A stretch of 64,000 nucleotides of DNA from contig NZ_JAKWBK010000001.1 in NCBI RefSeq assembly GCF_022512515.1, forward strand, positions 4,092,001 through 4,156,000. The letters are read 5' to 3'. Numbering within the stretch: position 1 is the first letter of the stretch; each line of letters opens with the position of its first letter. Under the pieces are notes generated by a model, which was not told the DNA's origin, made no database searches, and saw only the letters and a list, made by a program, of their open reading frames with translations. The stretch is from Paraniabella hibiscisoli. Its GTDB lineage: Bacteria; Bacteroidota; Bacteroidia; Chitinophagales; Chitinophagaceae. Positions 21,124 through 33,240 of the stretch are shown here, piece after piece. Both the position numbers and the translations under genes were made by a program.

Positions 21124-24100
21124 ATGAGAAAATTTTTGATGCTGCTGTTCATTTTAGGATGTGTTCCTGTCGCTTTCAGCCAGCAGGAAAGAACAGTTGG
21201 AGGACGTGTGGTAAATGCTTCCGACGAGCCGCTTGTTGGAGTAAGTGTAACGCTTAAAGGCTCGGGTAATACCTCGCTAACGAAATCTGATGGCACTTTT
21301 GAAATGAAGGTCACCCCGGGCGCTGTGCTTAGCTTTTCTTATATAGGATACCTGCCCCTGGAGCAGGCGGTAGGCGATAAATCCGAATGGACCATTGTAC
21401 TGCGTGAAGAAGACAAAAGCCTTGAACAGGTAGTGGTTGTGGGTTACGGTACACAAAAACGAAAGGACTTAACCGGTGCTGTTTCTTCGGTAAGCGGTAC
21501 CGAGTTGGCTAAAGTACCCGTTCAAAATGTAGGACAAGCGCTTCAGGGCCGTTTGGCCGGCGTACAGGTAACAATGTCTGACGGAACACCGGGGCTGAAC
21601 CCTCCATAAAAATTCGTGGCGGTACGTCCATTACTCAAAGCAACGAACCCCTGTACGTGGTCGATGGCGTTCCTCAAACAGAGGGCCTTAATTTTCTGGA
21701 TCCCATGGATATTGAATCTGTAGATGTATTGAAAGATGCATCGGCTACAGCAATATATGGAGCAAGGGGGCGAATGGAGTGGTGGTTATTACTACCAAGC
21801 AAATAAAACCGGGAAAAGTGTCTGTAAACTATGACGGGTATGTGGGCGCAAAAAAGTGAGTGGCAACATACCGGTTATGACTCCCTACCAGTATATAATG
21901 CTTATGTACGAACGCGCTGATACGGATCCGGAGCGGCAACGTTTCAATACTTTTTACGGGTCATTCGATTCTTTAAAGATCCGTTACGAAAATCAGCCCG
22001 GTATAGACTGGCAAAAAGAGGTTTTTGGTCAAACCGCTTATAATCAATACCATAAAGTGAGCATCAATGGCGGCAGTAAAGAAACAAAATTTAATTTGTT
22101 TTTTGCCCGTATAATAATGACGAGGGCATTATGCTTAACAGCGGTTCCGTAAAAAATATTGCCAAGCTTACTTTGAATCATAAAATAGGGAGCCGGTTTA
22201 CGGTGAATGCTATAGTAAACTACTCTAATCAAAAGATCACCGGTCTGGGTACGCAGGAAGGGGGTAACGCCCGCTTAAGTATGTTGCAAACCATGTTGCA
22301 ATACAGGCCAACTACAGGTTTACTGGGAGCAGACGAAGAATTGCAGGAATATGAAGTAGATCCTTTGGACCCTAATCCTAATTCTCCTGCCTTTCAAAGC
22401 CCGTTGGTCAAAATAAGAACACAACACCGGGAGCGGGTAATAAAAGCTTTAAATGCAAATGCAACCATTCAGTACAATTTAACGAAACAACTGACCTACC
22501 GGGGCTTAGTGAGTTATACCGATAATAGCAATAAAGCAAAGGAGTTTAACGAAGCTACGTCCTTGTTGGCTATCAGGAGCGGAGGTGCTAACGGCGAGAT
22601 AGGTCATAATATAGGTTCACGGTTTAATTATAATAATACACTGACCTATTCAGCCACGTTCAATAAAAAGCACAAGTTGGATGTTACTGCAGGGCAGGAG
22701 TATATCTACAATTATTCAGAGGGGCTGGAAGCAAGGTCTACTGCGTTTCCGGAGGCAAACCTGGGATGGGATGATTTATCTTTAGGTACGGTGCCGGGAT
22801 TTCCATCGTCTTTTGCCGAAGATGACAAGCTATTGTCATTTTTTGGAAGGCTTAACTATGGATACGGTGACCGTTATTTGTTAACAGCAACGTTAAGAAG
22901 AGATGGTTCTTCTAAATTCGGAGAACAAAATGTTTGGGGCACTTTTCCTTCTGTCGCCCTGGCATGGCGTGTGATCAACGAATCGTTCTTAAAAGGTTCA
23001 AGTCTCTTTTCCGATCTTAAGTTACGGGTAAGTTATGGCCAGGCCGGCAATAACAGGATCGCTAATTATGCAGCGTTAGGTATCTTTACATCGGGTGTTT
23101 ACCCTCTGAATAACGCAGTGGTCTCAACGGCCTATCAAAACAATCTGCCGAACCCTTTTCTTAAATGGGAGGCTTCGGAAGCTACCAACATTGGCCTTGA
23201 CCTGGGTTTTTTGAAACAGCGGATAACGCTTACTACCGACATTTACGACAATCGGTCTAAAGACCTCCTGTTTAATGTACGCATTCCCGCAAGTGCCGGG
23301 TTTACAACGCAATTCCAGAACATAGGCACCACTTCGAGCCGGGGCGTTGAATTTACTTTAAATACTACCAATGTGAGAAAAACAAATTTCAATTGGAGCA
23401 CAAGTTTTAATCTGTCGTTTAATCGAACCAAAGTATTAAGTCTGAGTGATGGAGAAAGATCCATGACTACCAATAGTTACACCACTACTAACGATTTTAT
23501 ATTAGAAGTAGGGCAACCGGTAGGCATTATGTATGGCTATATAAAAGATGGGTTGTACGGGGTTCAGGATTTTGACTATAATGCTACCAATAATACCTAT
23601 GTACTGAAAGAGGGAGTAGTGAGAGATAACATTACAGTGCAACCCGGGTTTATCAAATTCAAAGACATTAGCGGTCCTGATGGAGTTCCAGACGGTGTGA
23701 TTAATGATTTAGACAGAACGCGTATCGGTAACGCTAATCCACGTTATAGTGGTGGTTTAAATAACAACTTTAGCTATAAAGGATTCGACTTAAGCGTATT
23801 CATGAACTTTACGGTTGGTAATGATATCTATAATGCTAATGTGGTTAATAATGCCCGGTTGGATCTTGACTACCAGAACACTTTATCCGTCTTCAGTAAC
23901 AGGTGGACGACCATCGATCCGGCTACGGGTGCGCGCGTAACAGACCCTGCGTTACTGGCCTCCTTAAATGTAGGAAAATCGCAGCCCGTATATAATGGTA
24001 ATGCTACGGGGCGGCTTTATGATGAGATCATAGAGGATGGCTCTTTTTAAGGCTCAACAACATCAGTTTTGGATATACATTGCCCAGGAACTTTGTAAAT

Positions 24101-24280
24101 AAAGCACGGATAGCTAATGCCCGTATTTATTTTACAGCTTATAACCTGCATGTGTTTACGAAGTATTCGGGCTATGATCCCGAAGTGAGCGTGATCAGGA
24201 CAGCATTAACACCGGGTGTAGACTTTAGTGCATATCCAAGAGCGAAATCATTTGTGGCCGGATTGAACATTTCTCTTTAG
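21124..24280 (+). CDS. SusC-family TonB-dependent outer-membrane transporter 1
   Basis: ATG at 21124 ([19 protein letters not shown]) gives a clean signal peptide; an upstream in-frame ATG at 21037 would not. A CarboxypepD-regulatory-like domain follows ([20 protein letters not shown]), then the TonB-box-like [12 protein letters not shown] and the plug with [25 protein letters not shown] and NGVVVITTK. The rest is a 22-strand barrel ([25 protein letters not shown]) ending in FVAGLNISL. Five breaks near 21598, 21770, 21855, 22112 and 24048 are all one-base run errors; about 1,050 residues in all. SusC imports oligosaccharides with SusD as its lid using TonB energy. It opens the plus-strand operon with susD1 33 bp downstream and PL13, so its cargo is probably heparan-type oligosaccharide. 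Confidence 0.93.
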
Positions 24281-24312
24281 TAAATAAATTACTGACATCA
24301 AAATATCATCAG

Positions 24313-26174
24313 ATGAAAATATTTTTACGTTTGGTTAAAATTTCCCTCTTTGTTCTTTCGCTAAACTTTATGCCGGCCTGTAAAAAGGCAGTACAAACGG
24401 AACCTTATTCTTACTTCACCACATCTAACTTTTTTCAGATGTGAATGAAGCTTATATGGCCACGTTGGGCGTTTACGAAATCATGTCGCAGGAAGCCACA
24501 TATGGCTGGTATGTTAATTTGCTTTATAATGGTGCAACTGATATCGCACAGGTAAGTCCGGGTACCTCCCCCGATTGGAGAACCATTCCTAATTACCTTG
24601 GGATTCCTGAAACAAATTTTTATTACCAAACCTGGAGTGCATTTTATAGTGGTATCGACAGGGCAAACGTTGTGATTGAGAGAATTCCCCAGATGGAACT
24701 GTTTAGTAATGGTACTGAGGATGAAAAAGCCCAGCTCAGGCGGATGCTGGGGAAGCTAAATTTTTGCGGGGATTTTATTATTTTGAATTGGTGCGCCTAT
24801 GGGGAGATGTGCCCTTTAAAACAAGAAGCTCGCAGGCAGGGGATAATTTGAAGCTTGGACTTACAGACCGCTACCAGATATATACACAGGTGATAAATGA
24901 CCTGAAAGAAGCGGCAGATTTGTTGCCGGCTACCTTACCTGCCGACGAGCGCGTAAATAAGTGGGCGGTAAAAGCTATGCTGGCAAGAGTGGCTTTATTT
25001 GCCGGCGGATATTCACTTCGTGAAGATGGCACTTTGAAGCGGCCTGATGATTATAGAGAGTATTATACTTTGGCCAAGCAGCAGATCGACGATGTAGTTG
25101 GATCCAACCTTTACAAGCTGAATACGAGTTATGCACAGGTATTTAAAAACCAGTGCCAGCATATACTTGAACCTACAGAGAATATGTTCCAGGTAGCATT
25201 TTATAATCCAACAACTAATGCGCGAGCTAATACCAATAACCTTGGGTATTTTAATGCTCCGGCTACGGCTCTCGGAGTGTATGGTACTTCTCTTAACAGG
25301 TGTTTTACAGTACGACCTTTTTATAACAGCTTTGATACACTTGATTGGCGCCGCGATTTTGCTATTGCCACTTATGCTATTGATGCAAACGGGTACAAAA
25401 CCCAGCTTTGGTCTGCAAGGGGTGATGAAAGCTGGACGGTTGCCAAATGGAGCAAGGAGTACCAAACCAATTCACTTCTGGAGCGTACCTTAACACATAT
25501 CAATACCGTTATAATGAGATATGCTGATGTATTGCTGATGCGTGCAGAAGTCGAAAATGAGTTGAATAATGGTCCGAATACTGTTGCCTACGAAGCTATC
25601 AATCAAATAAGAAAAAGAGCATTCGGCGTTGACCAACCCGGTAGTAAAATTGAAATCAGAATAATTTCCCAGGGTTCGGGATATATGCAGCTCCCCGTGT
25701 AGAAATTTCAGGTGGCGGCGGTACCAGTGCGGCAGCGGCCGTAACACTCACATCAGGAAGAGTAGCTACTATTTATAATCTTAGCGGCGGTTCTGGTTAC
25801 ACATCCGCTCCGGCAGTTACCCTTGTCGGGGAGGTGGTACTGGCGCTGTATTGCAGGCCAGGCTGGTAACCAAAGCAGATGCAGGTAGGGCAGAACTGGT
25901 TGGCGGGCTTTCCAAGGAACAGTTCCTCGCCGCTATACAAAACGAAAGGGCATGGGAGCTTTGTTTTGAAGGCATGAGGAGAGCTGATCTTGTTCGTTGG
26001 AACCTCCTGGCCACTAAAATAGCAGAGACCAATACCAAAGTAAAAGCCATCCGTTCCAACTATAACTATCCGGCTGGTACCAATTTCGTTGCAGGAAAAC
26101 ATGAGTTATATCCTTTTCCACAAAATGAAACGGATGTAAATAAAGCCATAACAAGGCAAAATCCTAAATATTAA
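24313..26174 (+). CDS. SusD/RagB-family glycan-binding lipoprotein 1 with glycine-rich insert
   Basis: MKIFLRLVKISLFVLSLNFMPAC gives a lipobox ending in Cys, so the protein is an outer-membrane lipoprotein. A T-run break near 24435 is followed by DVNEAYMATLGVYE, YYQTWSAFYSGIDRANVVI and, after a break near 24755, KFLRGFYYFELVRLWGDVPF, all SusD TPR hallmarks. The C-terminal helices read NTVIMRYADVLLMRAEVENE and EQFLAAIQNERAWELCFEG...RRADLVRW, ending ELYPFPQNE. Between these two blocks a Gly-rich insert of about 70 residues (25661-25874) replaces the short loop of ordinary SusD proteins. Breaks near 25685 and 25830 are bridged. It is the lid and surface binder for SusC1. Confidence 0.9.
25661..25874 (+). 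repeat. Two-copy glycine-rich repeat inside SusD1
   Basis: Two similar units of about 35 residues: SQGSGYAAPRVEISGGGG followed by SGGSGYTSAPAVTLVGGGG, each with an Ala-rich tail. The pattern GSGY..AP.V....GGGG.. resembles repeats seen in phage tail and surface proteins. It sits where SusD proteins usually have a short loop before the last helices. Confidence 0.65.
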
Positions 26175-26236
26175 TAATAGCATTCTGATCAATAAAATGA
26201 AAACCTCGTTATCAAAGTGCACCGGAGAATCTACTA

Positions 26237-27678
26237 ATGAAAAATTTTAAAAAATTAGCTTTATACACGCTTGTGTTTTTGCCGCTTTTAGTTGCAGCTC
26301 AGGAGGATATTTATGATCCATCTAAAGAATATGAATATCCCGGCGACCCGCTCGTAAAAGAAAAGCTTGATCAGTGGCAGGATCTGAAATTTGGGGTAAT
26401 GTTACACTGGGGTGTATACACTCAGGCTGGCATACCTGAATCATGGGTGATCTGCGGAGAACCATGGCCAAAGCGCGATAGCACATTGAATTATGAAGCC
26501 TATAAGAAATGGTATTGGGGACTTTCAAAAGACTTTAATCCTACAAAGTTCAGTCCTGAAAAATGGGCAGAGAGCTCAAAAAATGCCGGGATGAAATATA
26601 TCGTTTTTACAACTAAGCATCACGATGGCTTTAGCATGTTCGATACCAGGCAAAGTGATTATAAAATTACAAATGGCCCCTTTAAAAATAATCCCCAGGC
26701 CGATGTCACTAAGTATATTTTTGATGCTTACCGCAAAGAAGGGTTGATGATCGGCGCCTATTTCTCGAAGCCGGACTGGCATTCGCAGGATTTTTGGTGG
26801 GACCGCTTTCCAACACCAACGCGGAATATTAATTACGACCTGAAAAAATATCTGAGAAATGGAAACGGTTTAAAGATTTTACTTTTAACCAAATCAGCGA
26901 GCTGATGGGCAATTACGGCAAAATAGATATTTTGTGGTTAGATGGCGGATGGATCAGGCCCGGATTAAAAAGTGAGCTGGAGCGTAAAGAATGGGGCCTT
27001 AACGAAAGGGGCAGGGCCAATTACCCCAACTTTAACCAGGAGGTAGACATGCCGCGCATCGCCAAAATGGCAAGGGAAAAACAGCCTGGCATATTGGTGG
27101 TAGATAGAACCGTGCACGGCCCTTATGAAAACTACCGCACACCAGAACAGCAGATTCCTGTGGAGCAAATAAATACACCGTGGGAAACCTGCATCACGCT
27201 TACCAAAGCATGGAGCTATCGTAAACCTGCCGAAGAAAAAGTGAAATCTTCTGCCTGGGTAATTCACACCCTGGCTGAAATCGTAGCAAAGGGTGGCAAC
27301 ATGTTGCTAAGCTGGGGACCAACACCCGAAGGTGAATTTCCCAAAGAAGTAGAAAAGCCATTGGAAGAAGTAGGTGCGTGGCTGCAAAAAAATGGCGAAG
27401 CGATTTACGGAACAAGAATAACAGAAAATTATAGAGATAGTACAACCAATACTACCTGGTTTACAAATTCAAAAGACGGGAGAAAGAAATACGCTATTGT
27501 GTGCATTAAAGATAGCGAAATTATTCCTGTAACCCTAAAATGGAAGGGCAATCTGCCTGCAAAAGGCAATAAAATCAGGTTGCTTTCCACCGGTAAAAAT
27601 GTAAGCTGGAAAGTAGAAGGGGAACAAGTAGTTGTATCAGTTCCTAAAGATCTGGTAGGTAAAAAACACAGGCTTTAG
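26237..27678 (+). CDS. GH29 alpha-L-fucosidase A, secreted
   Basis: Signal peptide MKNFKKLALYTLVFLPLLVAA. The barrel shows KFGVMLHWGVYTQAGIPESW, FNPTKFSPEKWAESSKNAG, YIVFTTKHHDGFSMFDT and, after one break near 26870, DILWLDGGW, in which Asp (codon 26941) is the expected nucleophile. The C-terminal beta-sandwich holds AEIVAKGGNMLLSWGPTPEG. About 480 residues, usual for GH29. The family releases terminal alpha-L-fucose with retention. It lies between susD1 and PL13 in one operon. Fucose is not part of heparan sulfate, so its presence hints at a branched or mixed substrate. Linkage preference cannot be read here. Confidence 0.9.
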
Positions 27679-27881
27679 CATTTGCTTTTTAACCTTTGAA
27701 ATAGAGGAGCGGCTTTCCTGAAATAAAATAGCCGTGATTGAGTGGAAAAGCTCAGAAAGTTGTACTTTTTTCTGTATGCAGTGACAAAACCTACTCGGCT
27801 CAAGTGGTAGATACTGTGCCCGGTGCAGCCCAATAAGATTAGGAACATCGGTATGGAATGGCAGACCAAAAATTTTAAAAT

Positions 27882-28971
27882 ATGAACGCTAAAAAAGTTT
27901 TCTTTTCCTGGTTGCAGGAATAGCTTCCGCCGCATCAAGTTGCGGCCAGGTTAATAAATCTGTCCAGGTAATCAAAGAGGGAACAATACGAAAAATCGAC
28001 TGGCGACTCAGCGAACAAAAAAGCATTGTAGCTCCCGGACAAATTCTGGACGGTCAGTTTATTCAATTGGCGATAAAGAGCCAAACGGTATTATTATCGA
28101 AGACACTAAGAACAGGCTTAATGGCAATGCAGTTTATAAATTCGTATGTACCGGTGCGGCTAACCGTATTGAGCTTTCCTCAACTTTCGGAACCCGGGAA
28201 AACCTAAAGGAATATGCTGACGAAGAGATTAAAGATTTATCAACCATCTTTGATGCTTATATCAATTCTTTTCATGGCAACTATGGAGATGTGGTAACTT
28301 ATGAGTGGTATACGAGGTTCCCTGAAGCAGCATCTCCGACAAAGGGCGGTATTATAGCACAAATACATGGCCGCCCGGATCGTACGCTGCTCATTAATCC
28401 CGGAGGACAAATGGTCAAATCGTCTGTCAAAGAAATGACAGCTATGTTAGATACCATGTATTTTGACAAGCATATCGGCAAAAGTCTCAAAACAAAAGAA
28501 CCCAATGGATGGCTGGTAGATGCTGCTGCAGGTGGGCCGATAGCTGAAATGAGCTACCGTCCTCCTCATTTATATATGTTGGTACGCAGTAGTGCCGAAA
28601 GAATATCTGATAGCGAAACCCGTACAAGACCATATCCTGGTAAGGTGCAGGTAGGCCAGGTAATAGGTGAAAATGGTAAAACAGGATTTTTGGCTTTTGC
28701 TGAACCGACAAGTAAAGTGCCTGTTAACAAATGGATCCGTTTTAAAATGGAAATCAAGTACAGCAAATATAGCCGAACAGCCGATAAGGTACTGGAAAGC
28801 GGGTATATCAGGGTTTGGATGGATGACCAGGTTTTGTGCGATATCAAAAATGTTGACATTGGTAAAAATGATGAACTGGGTCCTTATTTTAAATACGGTA
28901 TTTATAAGCCATTCAAAGACGGCTTCACTGTAGAGCACAGTGGGTTCAAAGAAACCATACAAAAAAGATAG
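27882..28971 (+). CDS. PL13-type heparin lyase I
   Basis: ATG at 27882 starts MNAKKVF; one extra T restores a lipoprotein-like signal (LFLVAGIASAASSCG), and a second break near 28070 joins IGDKEPNGIIIED. The pattern is that of Bacteroides heparinase I: FHGNYGDVVTYEWYTRFPEA, GGIIAQIHGRPDRTLLINP (the catalytic His is expected in QIHGRPDRTL), NGWLVDAAAGG, KWIRFKMEIKYSKYS and GKNDELGPYFKYGIY, a beta-jelly roll. About 360 residues. It eliminates at highly sulfated glucosamine-2-O-sulfo-iduronate bonds, giving unsaturated oligosaccharides, and is the strongest single indication that this locus handles heparin/heparan sulfate. If the Cys is a lipobox it is anchored, perhaps at the surface. Confidence 0.85.
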
Positions 28972-29016
28972 AGCGCAATTAAGAATAGTATTCAGACAAA
29001 CGAACCTAACCGTATC

Positions 29017-29873
29017 ATGAATAAAGCATTTTTAGCAGGTTTATTGATCTTTCTACATCTGGCGATATATGCGCAGGGTGTGGAAAGCAAAAAATTAATC
29101 TGCAGCTACCATTTCAATAATAGCAGTGAATTAAAAGACTGGGAAATAGAGGGCGAAGGTCGATCTTTTATTCGTAAAGGGAAGCTCATTTTAGAGCCGC
29201 TCCATTTTCAGCTGTTAAAGAAATTAATGGAAGACGGAAGTATTTCAAAAAAAATAATGTAGAAGAATATCAGCCCTATATTATCAAAGCAATGAAACAA
29301 AAGTATGGTAAAGACATTTCCCGGTATTATGCAAACGTTGCATCAAACGAAGGCCCTGATAACAGCGAAACACAGTTTTTGGGTGGTAGCTTTAATATCT
29401 GGAACAAAAAATTTCCAACGGCCTCTAGCTTTTCTATAGAATTTGATTTCCAAGCGCTTTATCCCACACCTCTGCACATGATTATGTTTTCGGCCTGGGG
29501 CATCAACGGATCTGGAATCTTCGATGAAAAGCTTCCCTTGCGCTATGGTCTTTCTACTGAACTTATGACCGGGCAACTTAACAATTACCGCATTTCCTAT
29601 TTCGAACCACAACGCAAAACGGCTAATTTACGCAAGGCTCCCGGTAGAAAATTATTGTTGGAAGGGAACGACATTGTTTCTGCAGATCCACGTAAAACCT
29701 ACCATTGTGAAATAAGGAAGATTGAGGATCAAATCAGTTACATCATTGATGGGAGAACTGTTTTTATTTACAAGGATGATAAGCCTTTAGCAGGGGGCTA
29801 TTGGGGGTTCAGGTTGATGCCCTGTGCTAGCGGTGCGTATGATAATATTAAGGTCTATAACTACAACCCGTAA
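29017..29873 (+). CDS. Secreted concanavalin-like protein (DUF1961/DUF6250-like), copy 1
   Basis: MNKAFLAGLLIFLHLAIYA is a signal peptide; a break at an A-run near 29255 is bridged (KKNNVEEYQPYI). The body has FSIEFDFQALYP, HMIMFSAWGINGSGIF and the closing pattern YHCEIRKIEDQISYIIDG...GGYWGFRLM, a beta-jelly roll of laminin-G/concanavalin type. About 285 residues. It precedes a second protein of related fold by 24 bp, so both are likely co-translated. Function unknown: either a lyase-like enzyme or a carbohydrate-binding protein of the heparin operon. Confidence 0.55.
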
Positions 29874-29896
29874 GCTTATAAACGTGATAAATAAAA

Positions 29897-30592
29897 GTGA
29901 GCATTTATAGAATAAAAATACTAATTACCGTTGTCTTAGGTTTATGGATCTTTCCGGCATTTGCACAAAAAAGCAGGCTTATTTTTCAATCAGATTTTTC
30001 CAGGCCATTGGATTGCCGCACCTGGATAGCAGAGATTGATAATCTTCCAGGACATACCTCTACGGTGTACACGCACAAAAATGCGCTGGTGTTAGATACC
30101 TGGGGAGGCGTCACAGTTTGGTTGAACAAAAAATTAAGCGGCAATATACAAATTGAGTATGACAGGGTAGTGCGAATGGGGCAGCAATGTAATGACCGGG
30201 TCAGTGATATGAACCAGTTCTGGATGGCTACAGACCCTAAAAAAGACAGCCTGTTTACGCGTCGTGGAAAATTTGCCGAGTATGATGACCTCTCCTTATA
30301 CTATGTGGGTGTTGGCGGATGGTACAATAGCGCGACCAGATTTAGAAAATATCTGACGCCTGCCTCAAAACCTGTGATAAAAGAATATACGGATAAGAAG
30401 CATTTGCTGGAGGGCGAAAAAATATATCGTGTTAAAACAATAGTAAAGGATGGAACGACAAGCTTTTGGCTTAATGGAGCGTTGTATTTTGAATATAAAG
30501 ATCCGTCACCATTGACATCCGGTTATTTCGGGTTCAGAAGTTTACAATCACGGCAGGAAATCAGGAATCTCAAAATATATGCTCTTGAATGA
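29897..30592 (+). CDS. Secreted DUF6250-like concanavalin protein, copy 2
   Basis: Intact 231 residues, apparently starting at a GTG (29897) since no ATG lies in frame before the signal peptide IKILITVVLGLWIFPAFA. Motifs: DRVSDMNQFWMATDPK, LSLYYVGVGGWYNSATRFRK and SGYFGFRSLQSRQEIRNLKI. This arrangement matches the DUF6250 type of jelly-roll proteins common in Bacteroidota polysaccharide loci, where some are suspected lyases. In the operon between PL13 and sulfatase 1. No catalytic residue can be assigned with confidence. Confidence 0.65.
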   Translation: MSIYRIKILITVVLGLWIFPAFAQKSRLIFQSDFSRPLDCRTWIAEIDNLPGHTSTVYTHKNALVLDTWGGVTVWLNKKLSGNIQIEYDRVVRMGQQCNDRVSDMNQFWMATDPKKDSLFTRRGKFAEYDDLSLYYVGVGGWYNSATRFRKYLTPASKPVIKEYTDKKHLLEGEKIYRVKTIVKDGTTSFWLNGALYFEYKDPSPLTSGYFGFRSLQSRQEIRNLKIYALE

Positions 30593-30889
30593 GCAGTTAT
30601 ATACATCTTCAAAAATCTGAACCTGTACAATCTCGATAAATAATGTTTAAGAAAGATCATCGCCTTTGGCAAAAAATAGCAATGACAAAAAGTTTCATCC
30701 AGGTACATAAATAAAGCGCTATACAAACCCAGGTTAAGGAATAGCTCTGATTTTATTTTAATGAAACAAACTTTAGAAGTCGTGGATATAATAATGCCAA
30801 AATCTTTTCGTCAAATTTGTAAGTGTTTTAAACATATCTGAAACAGTGTTTTTGATTACAATTTTATATTCGCCCCGATGATACACTTA

Positions 30890-32260
30890 ATGAAAGCAAA
30901 ATATATTTTCATATCGTTGTTGGTGTTGTTAATCGTTTCGGCTAAGGCGCAAACCTCGTCCAGGCCTAATATTCTGATCATCATGACAGATCAGCAAACG
31001 GCAGATGCTATGAGTATTGCCGGTAATAAAGGGTTACACACGCCGGCTATGGACAAATTGGCAAAAACGGGGTTCGCTTCACTAAAGCCTATTGTGCCCA
31101 GCCTTTATGCACGCCATCCCGGACAGCAATTTTTAGTGGAAAAATGCCTTTCGAAACGGGCTTTGTGGGTAATGTGCCGGAGAGAGATGGCCTGTGGCCG
31201 GACAGCTTGCTGACAATGGGGAAAATTTTTCAGAATAGTGGTTATAGAACAGGGTATGTAGGTAAATGGCATTTACCCATCCCTGCTAAAAAAGTCAATC
31301 AGCATGGTTTTGAATTTATAGAAAATACCAATTTCTTAGATTATAACGATGCAGCCACACCTTCTTTTTGCGCCCGCTTTATCAAAGAGAATAAACAAAA
31401 TCCTTTTTTGTTAGTAGCTTCTTTTTTAAATCCACATGATATTTGTGAATGGGCCAGGGATGAGGAGTTAAAAATGGATGTGCTTGAAAATGCGCCCCCA
31501 GCCCATCAATGCCCTCCATTACCGGCCAACTGGGCAATCCCCAAAATGAACCGGAAATATTACGTGAAGTGCAAAAGAATGTGGGCTTCCGTACTTATCC
31601 ATCGGTAAATTATACAGCCGATAAATGGCGTCAATACCGCTGGGCCTATAACCGTTTAGTAGAAAAAGTAGATAAGTATATTGAAATGGTTCTGGCTTCA
31701 TTAAAGAAATATGGGGTGGAGAAAAATACCATAATCATTTTTACTGCAGATCATGGAGATGGCTATGCGGGTCATAGCTGGAACCAAAAACAGGTTTTAT
31801 ATGAGGAAGCAGCAAAAGTCCCTTTTATCATTTCTAAAATGGATGGCTCCATAAAATCACGTACCGATGATATGTTGGTGTGTAATGGAACAGATATTAT
31901 TCCTACTATATGCGGTTTAACAGGCGTACAGAAACCTCACAATCTAAAAGGGGTGGATATTAGTAAAAAACTGACGGAGCCCTCAAAAAATCTGCGCGAT
32001 ACTTTGGTTATAGAAACTGATTTTGCCGATAATGAAAAATTACTTGGCGTCAGCGGCAGGGCAGTTATTACCCGAAATTTTAAATACATTGTTTATAACA
32101 ACGGAGCCATCAAAGAGCAGTTATTTGATCTCTCCAAAGATCCGGGGAAATCACTAACCTGGCCGTTCAGGCCAGCCATAAAACAAAGCTGCTTGCCTTG
32201 CGTCTTTACTTAAAACAATGGTGCGCAAAAAATGGAGATCCATTTGAATCAGGGTTATAG
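30890..32260 (+). CDS. Sulfatase 1 (S1 family, formylglycine type)
   Basis: MKAKYIFISLLVLLIVSAKA is the signal peptide; an ATG four codons upstream (30878) is an alternative start. PNILIIMTDQQTADAM carries metal-binding Asp residues. After a G-run break near 31077 comes AYCAQPLCTPSRTAIFSG, whose Cys (codon 31108) in CTPSR is the residue converted to formylglycine; YVGKWHLP and IIFTADHGDGYAGH complete the active site. Breaks near 31545 and 32145 are bridged, so the true end is at 32260, not at 32213. About 455 residues. It removes a sulfate ester from glycosaminoglycan fragments, possibly 6-O-sulfate of glucosamine as for the sulfatase of the B. thetaiotaomicron heparan locus (inference). Maturation needs a sulfatase-activating enzyme, not present in this window. 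Confidence 0.88.
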
Positions 32261-32302
32261 TTTCACAATAAATAAAATAGGATAACCAGTCCGGCAATAA
32301 TT

Positions 32303-33240
32303 ATGCACCATAATAGGATAGAACATCAAGCAATAGGTATTGACGTAGGAGGATCTTCTTTAAAATGCGGGCTTGTCACCGGTAGCGGTGAAATAGTACA
32401 TGCGCTAACCCTTTCATTGCAAGAGGCAAAAACCGAAGCCGCTGTTGTTCAACTAATAGAAAACGGTATTGCTGAATGTACGGGCGCTACCCAACTTCCT
32501 GTTGCTGGGATAGGGATAGGCTTTCCCGGCATTATCGAGGATGGGGTTATTATTGGAGGCGCGGTCAATTTACCCGGATTCGATCATTTTCCGCTTGCAG
32601 CTATCCTGTCCGATTCTATAAAAATTCCCGTATGGATCGATAATGATGCGAATATGATGGCCCTGGGGAATGCGCTTATGGCGGGGCCCGTGATTGCGAT
32701 GATGTAATTTTTCTGACGGTTGGCACGGGTATCGGGGGAGCTGTTTTGGTAAATAAAAAAATTGTGGGCGGCTACAGAAATCGCGGTGGCGAAATAGGTC
32801 ACATGATATTGCATAAAGATGGTAAACGTTGCGGCTGTGGTGCAAACGGATGCTTTGAAGCTTATGCTTCTACAAGAGCATTACTTGAGCAATACCAGAA
32901 CAGTAGTCCTGATAATGCACCCGTTAGTGGTGAAATGATCGTGCAGAAATTTTTAGACGCAGAAACTATTGCCGTAAATGTAATGGAGCAACATTTTGAT
33001 TATATGGCAACAGGCATTGCCGGCCTGGTTAATATCTTTAGTCCGCAGCGTGTAATTATAGGCGGCGGCATCAGCGAGGCAGGAGATTTTTATATCAGCC
33101 AGATTGCTCAGCGGGTAAAAGCGATAGCAATTCCCGTGGCCCATGAATTTACACAGATCGTGCCGGCGCTCCTGGGCAACAAAGCAGGGCTATTAGGTTG
33201 TGCCAGTAAAGTATTTGAAAAAATGATATCCAATTGCTAG
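32303..33240 (+). CDS. ROK-family sugar kinase
   Basis: Cytoplasmic. IGIDVGGSSLKCGLV is the ATP-binding DxGGT-like motif; PVWIDNDANMMALG holds the catalytic Asp; after one break near 32695, FLTVGTGIGGAV and the ROK zinc motif RCGCGANGCFEAYAS follow. About 310 residues. ROK kinases phosphorylate glucose, N-acetylglucosamine, N-acetylmannosamine or glucosamine. It closes the operon that begins with susC1, so glucosamine or N-acetylglucosamine released from heparan is the likely substrate, as for the ROK kinase of the B. thetaiotaomicron heparan locus; this is inference. The product would feed the NagB protein at 45576-47503. Confidence 0.85.

Noticed and set aside
25661-25874. Collagen-like or CRISPR-like repeat
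   Set aside because: The repeats are protein-level only, two copies, in frame inside SusD1, with no direct DNA repeat or spacer pattern.
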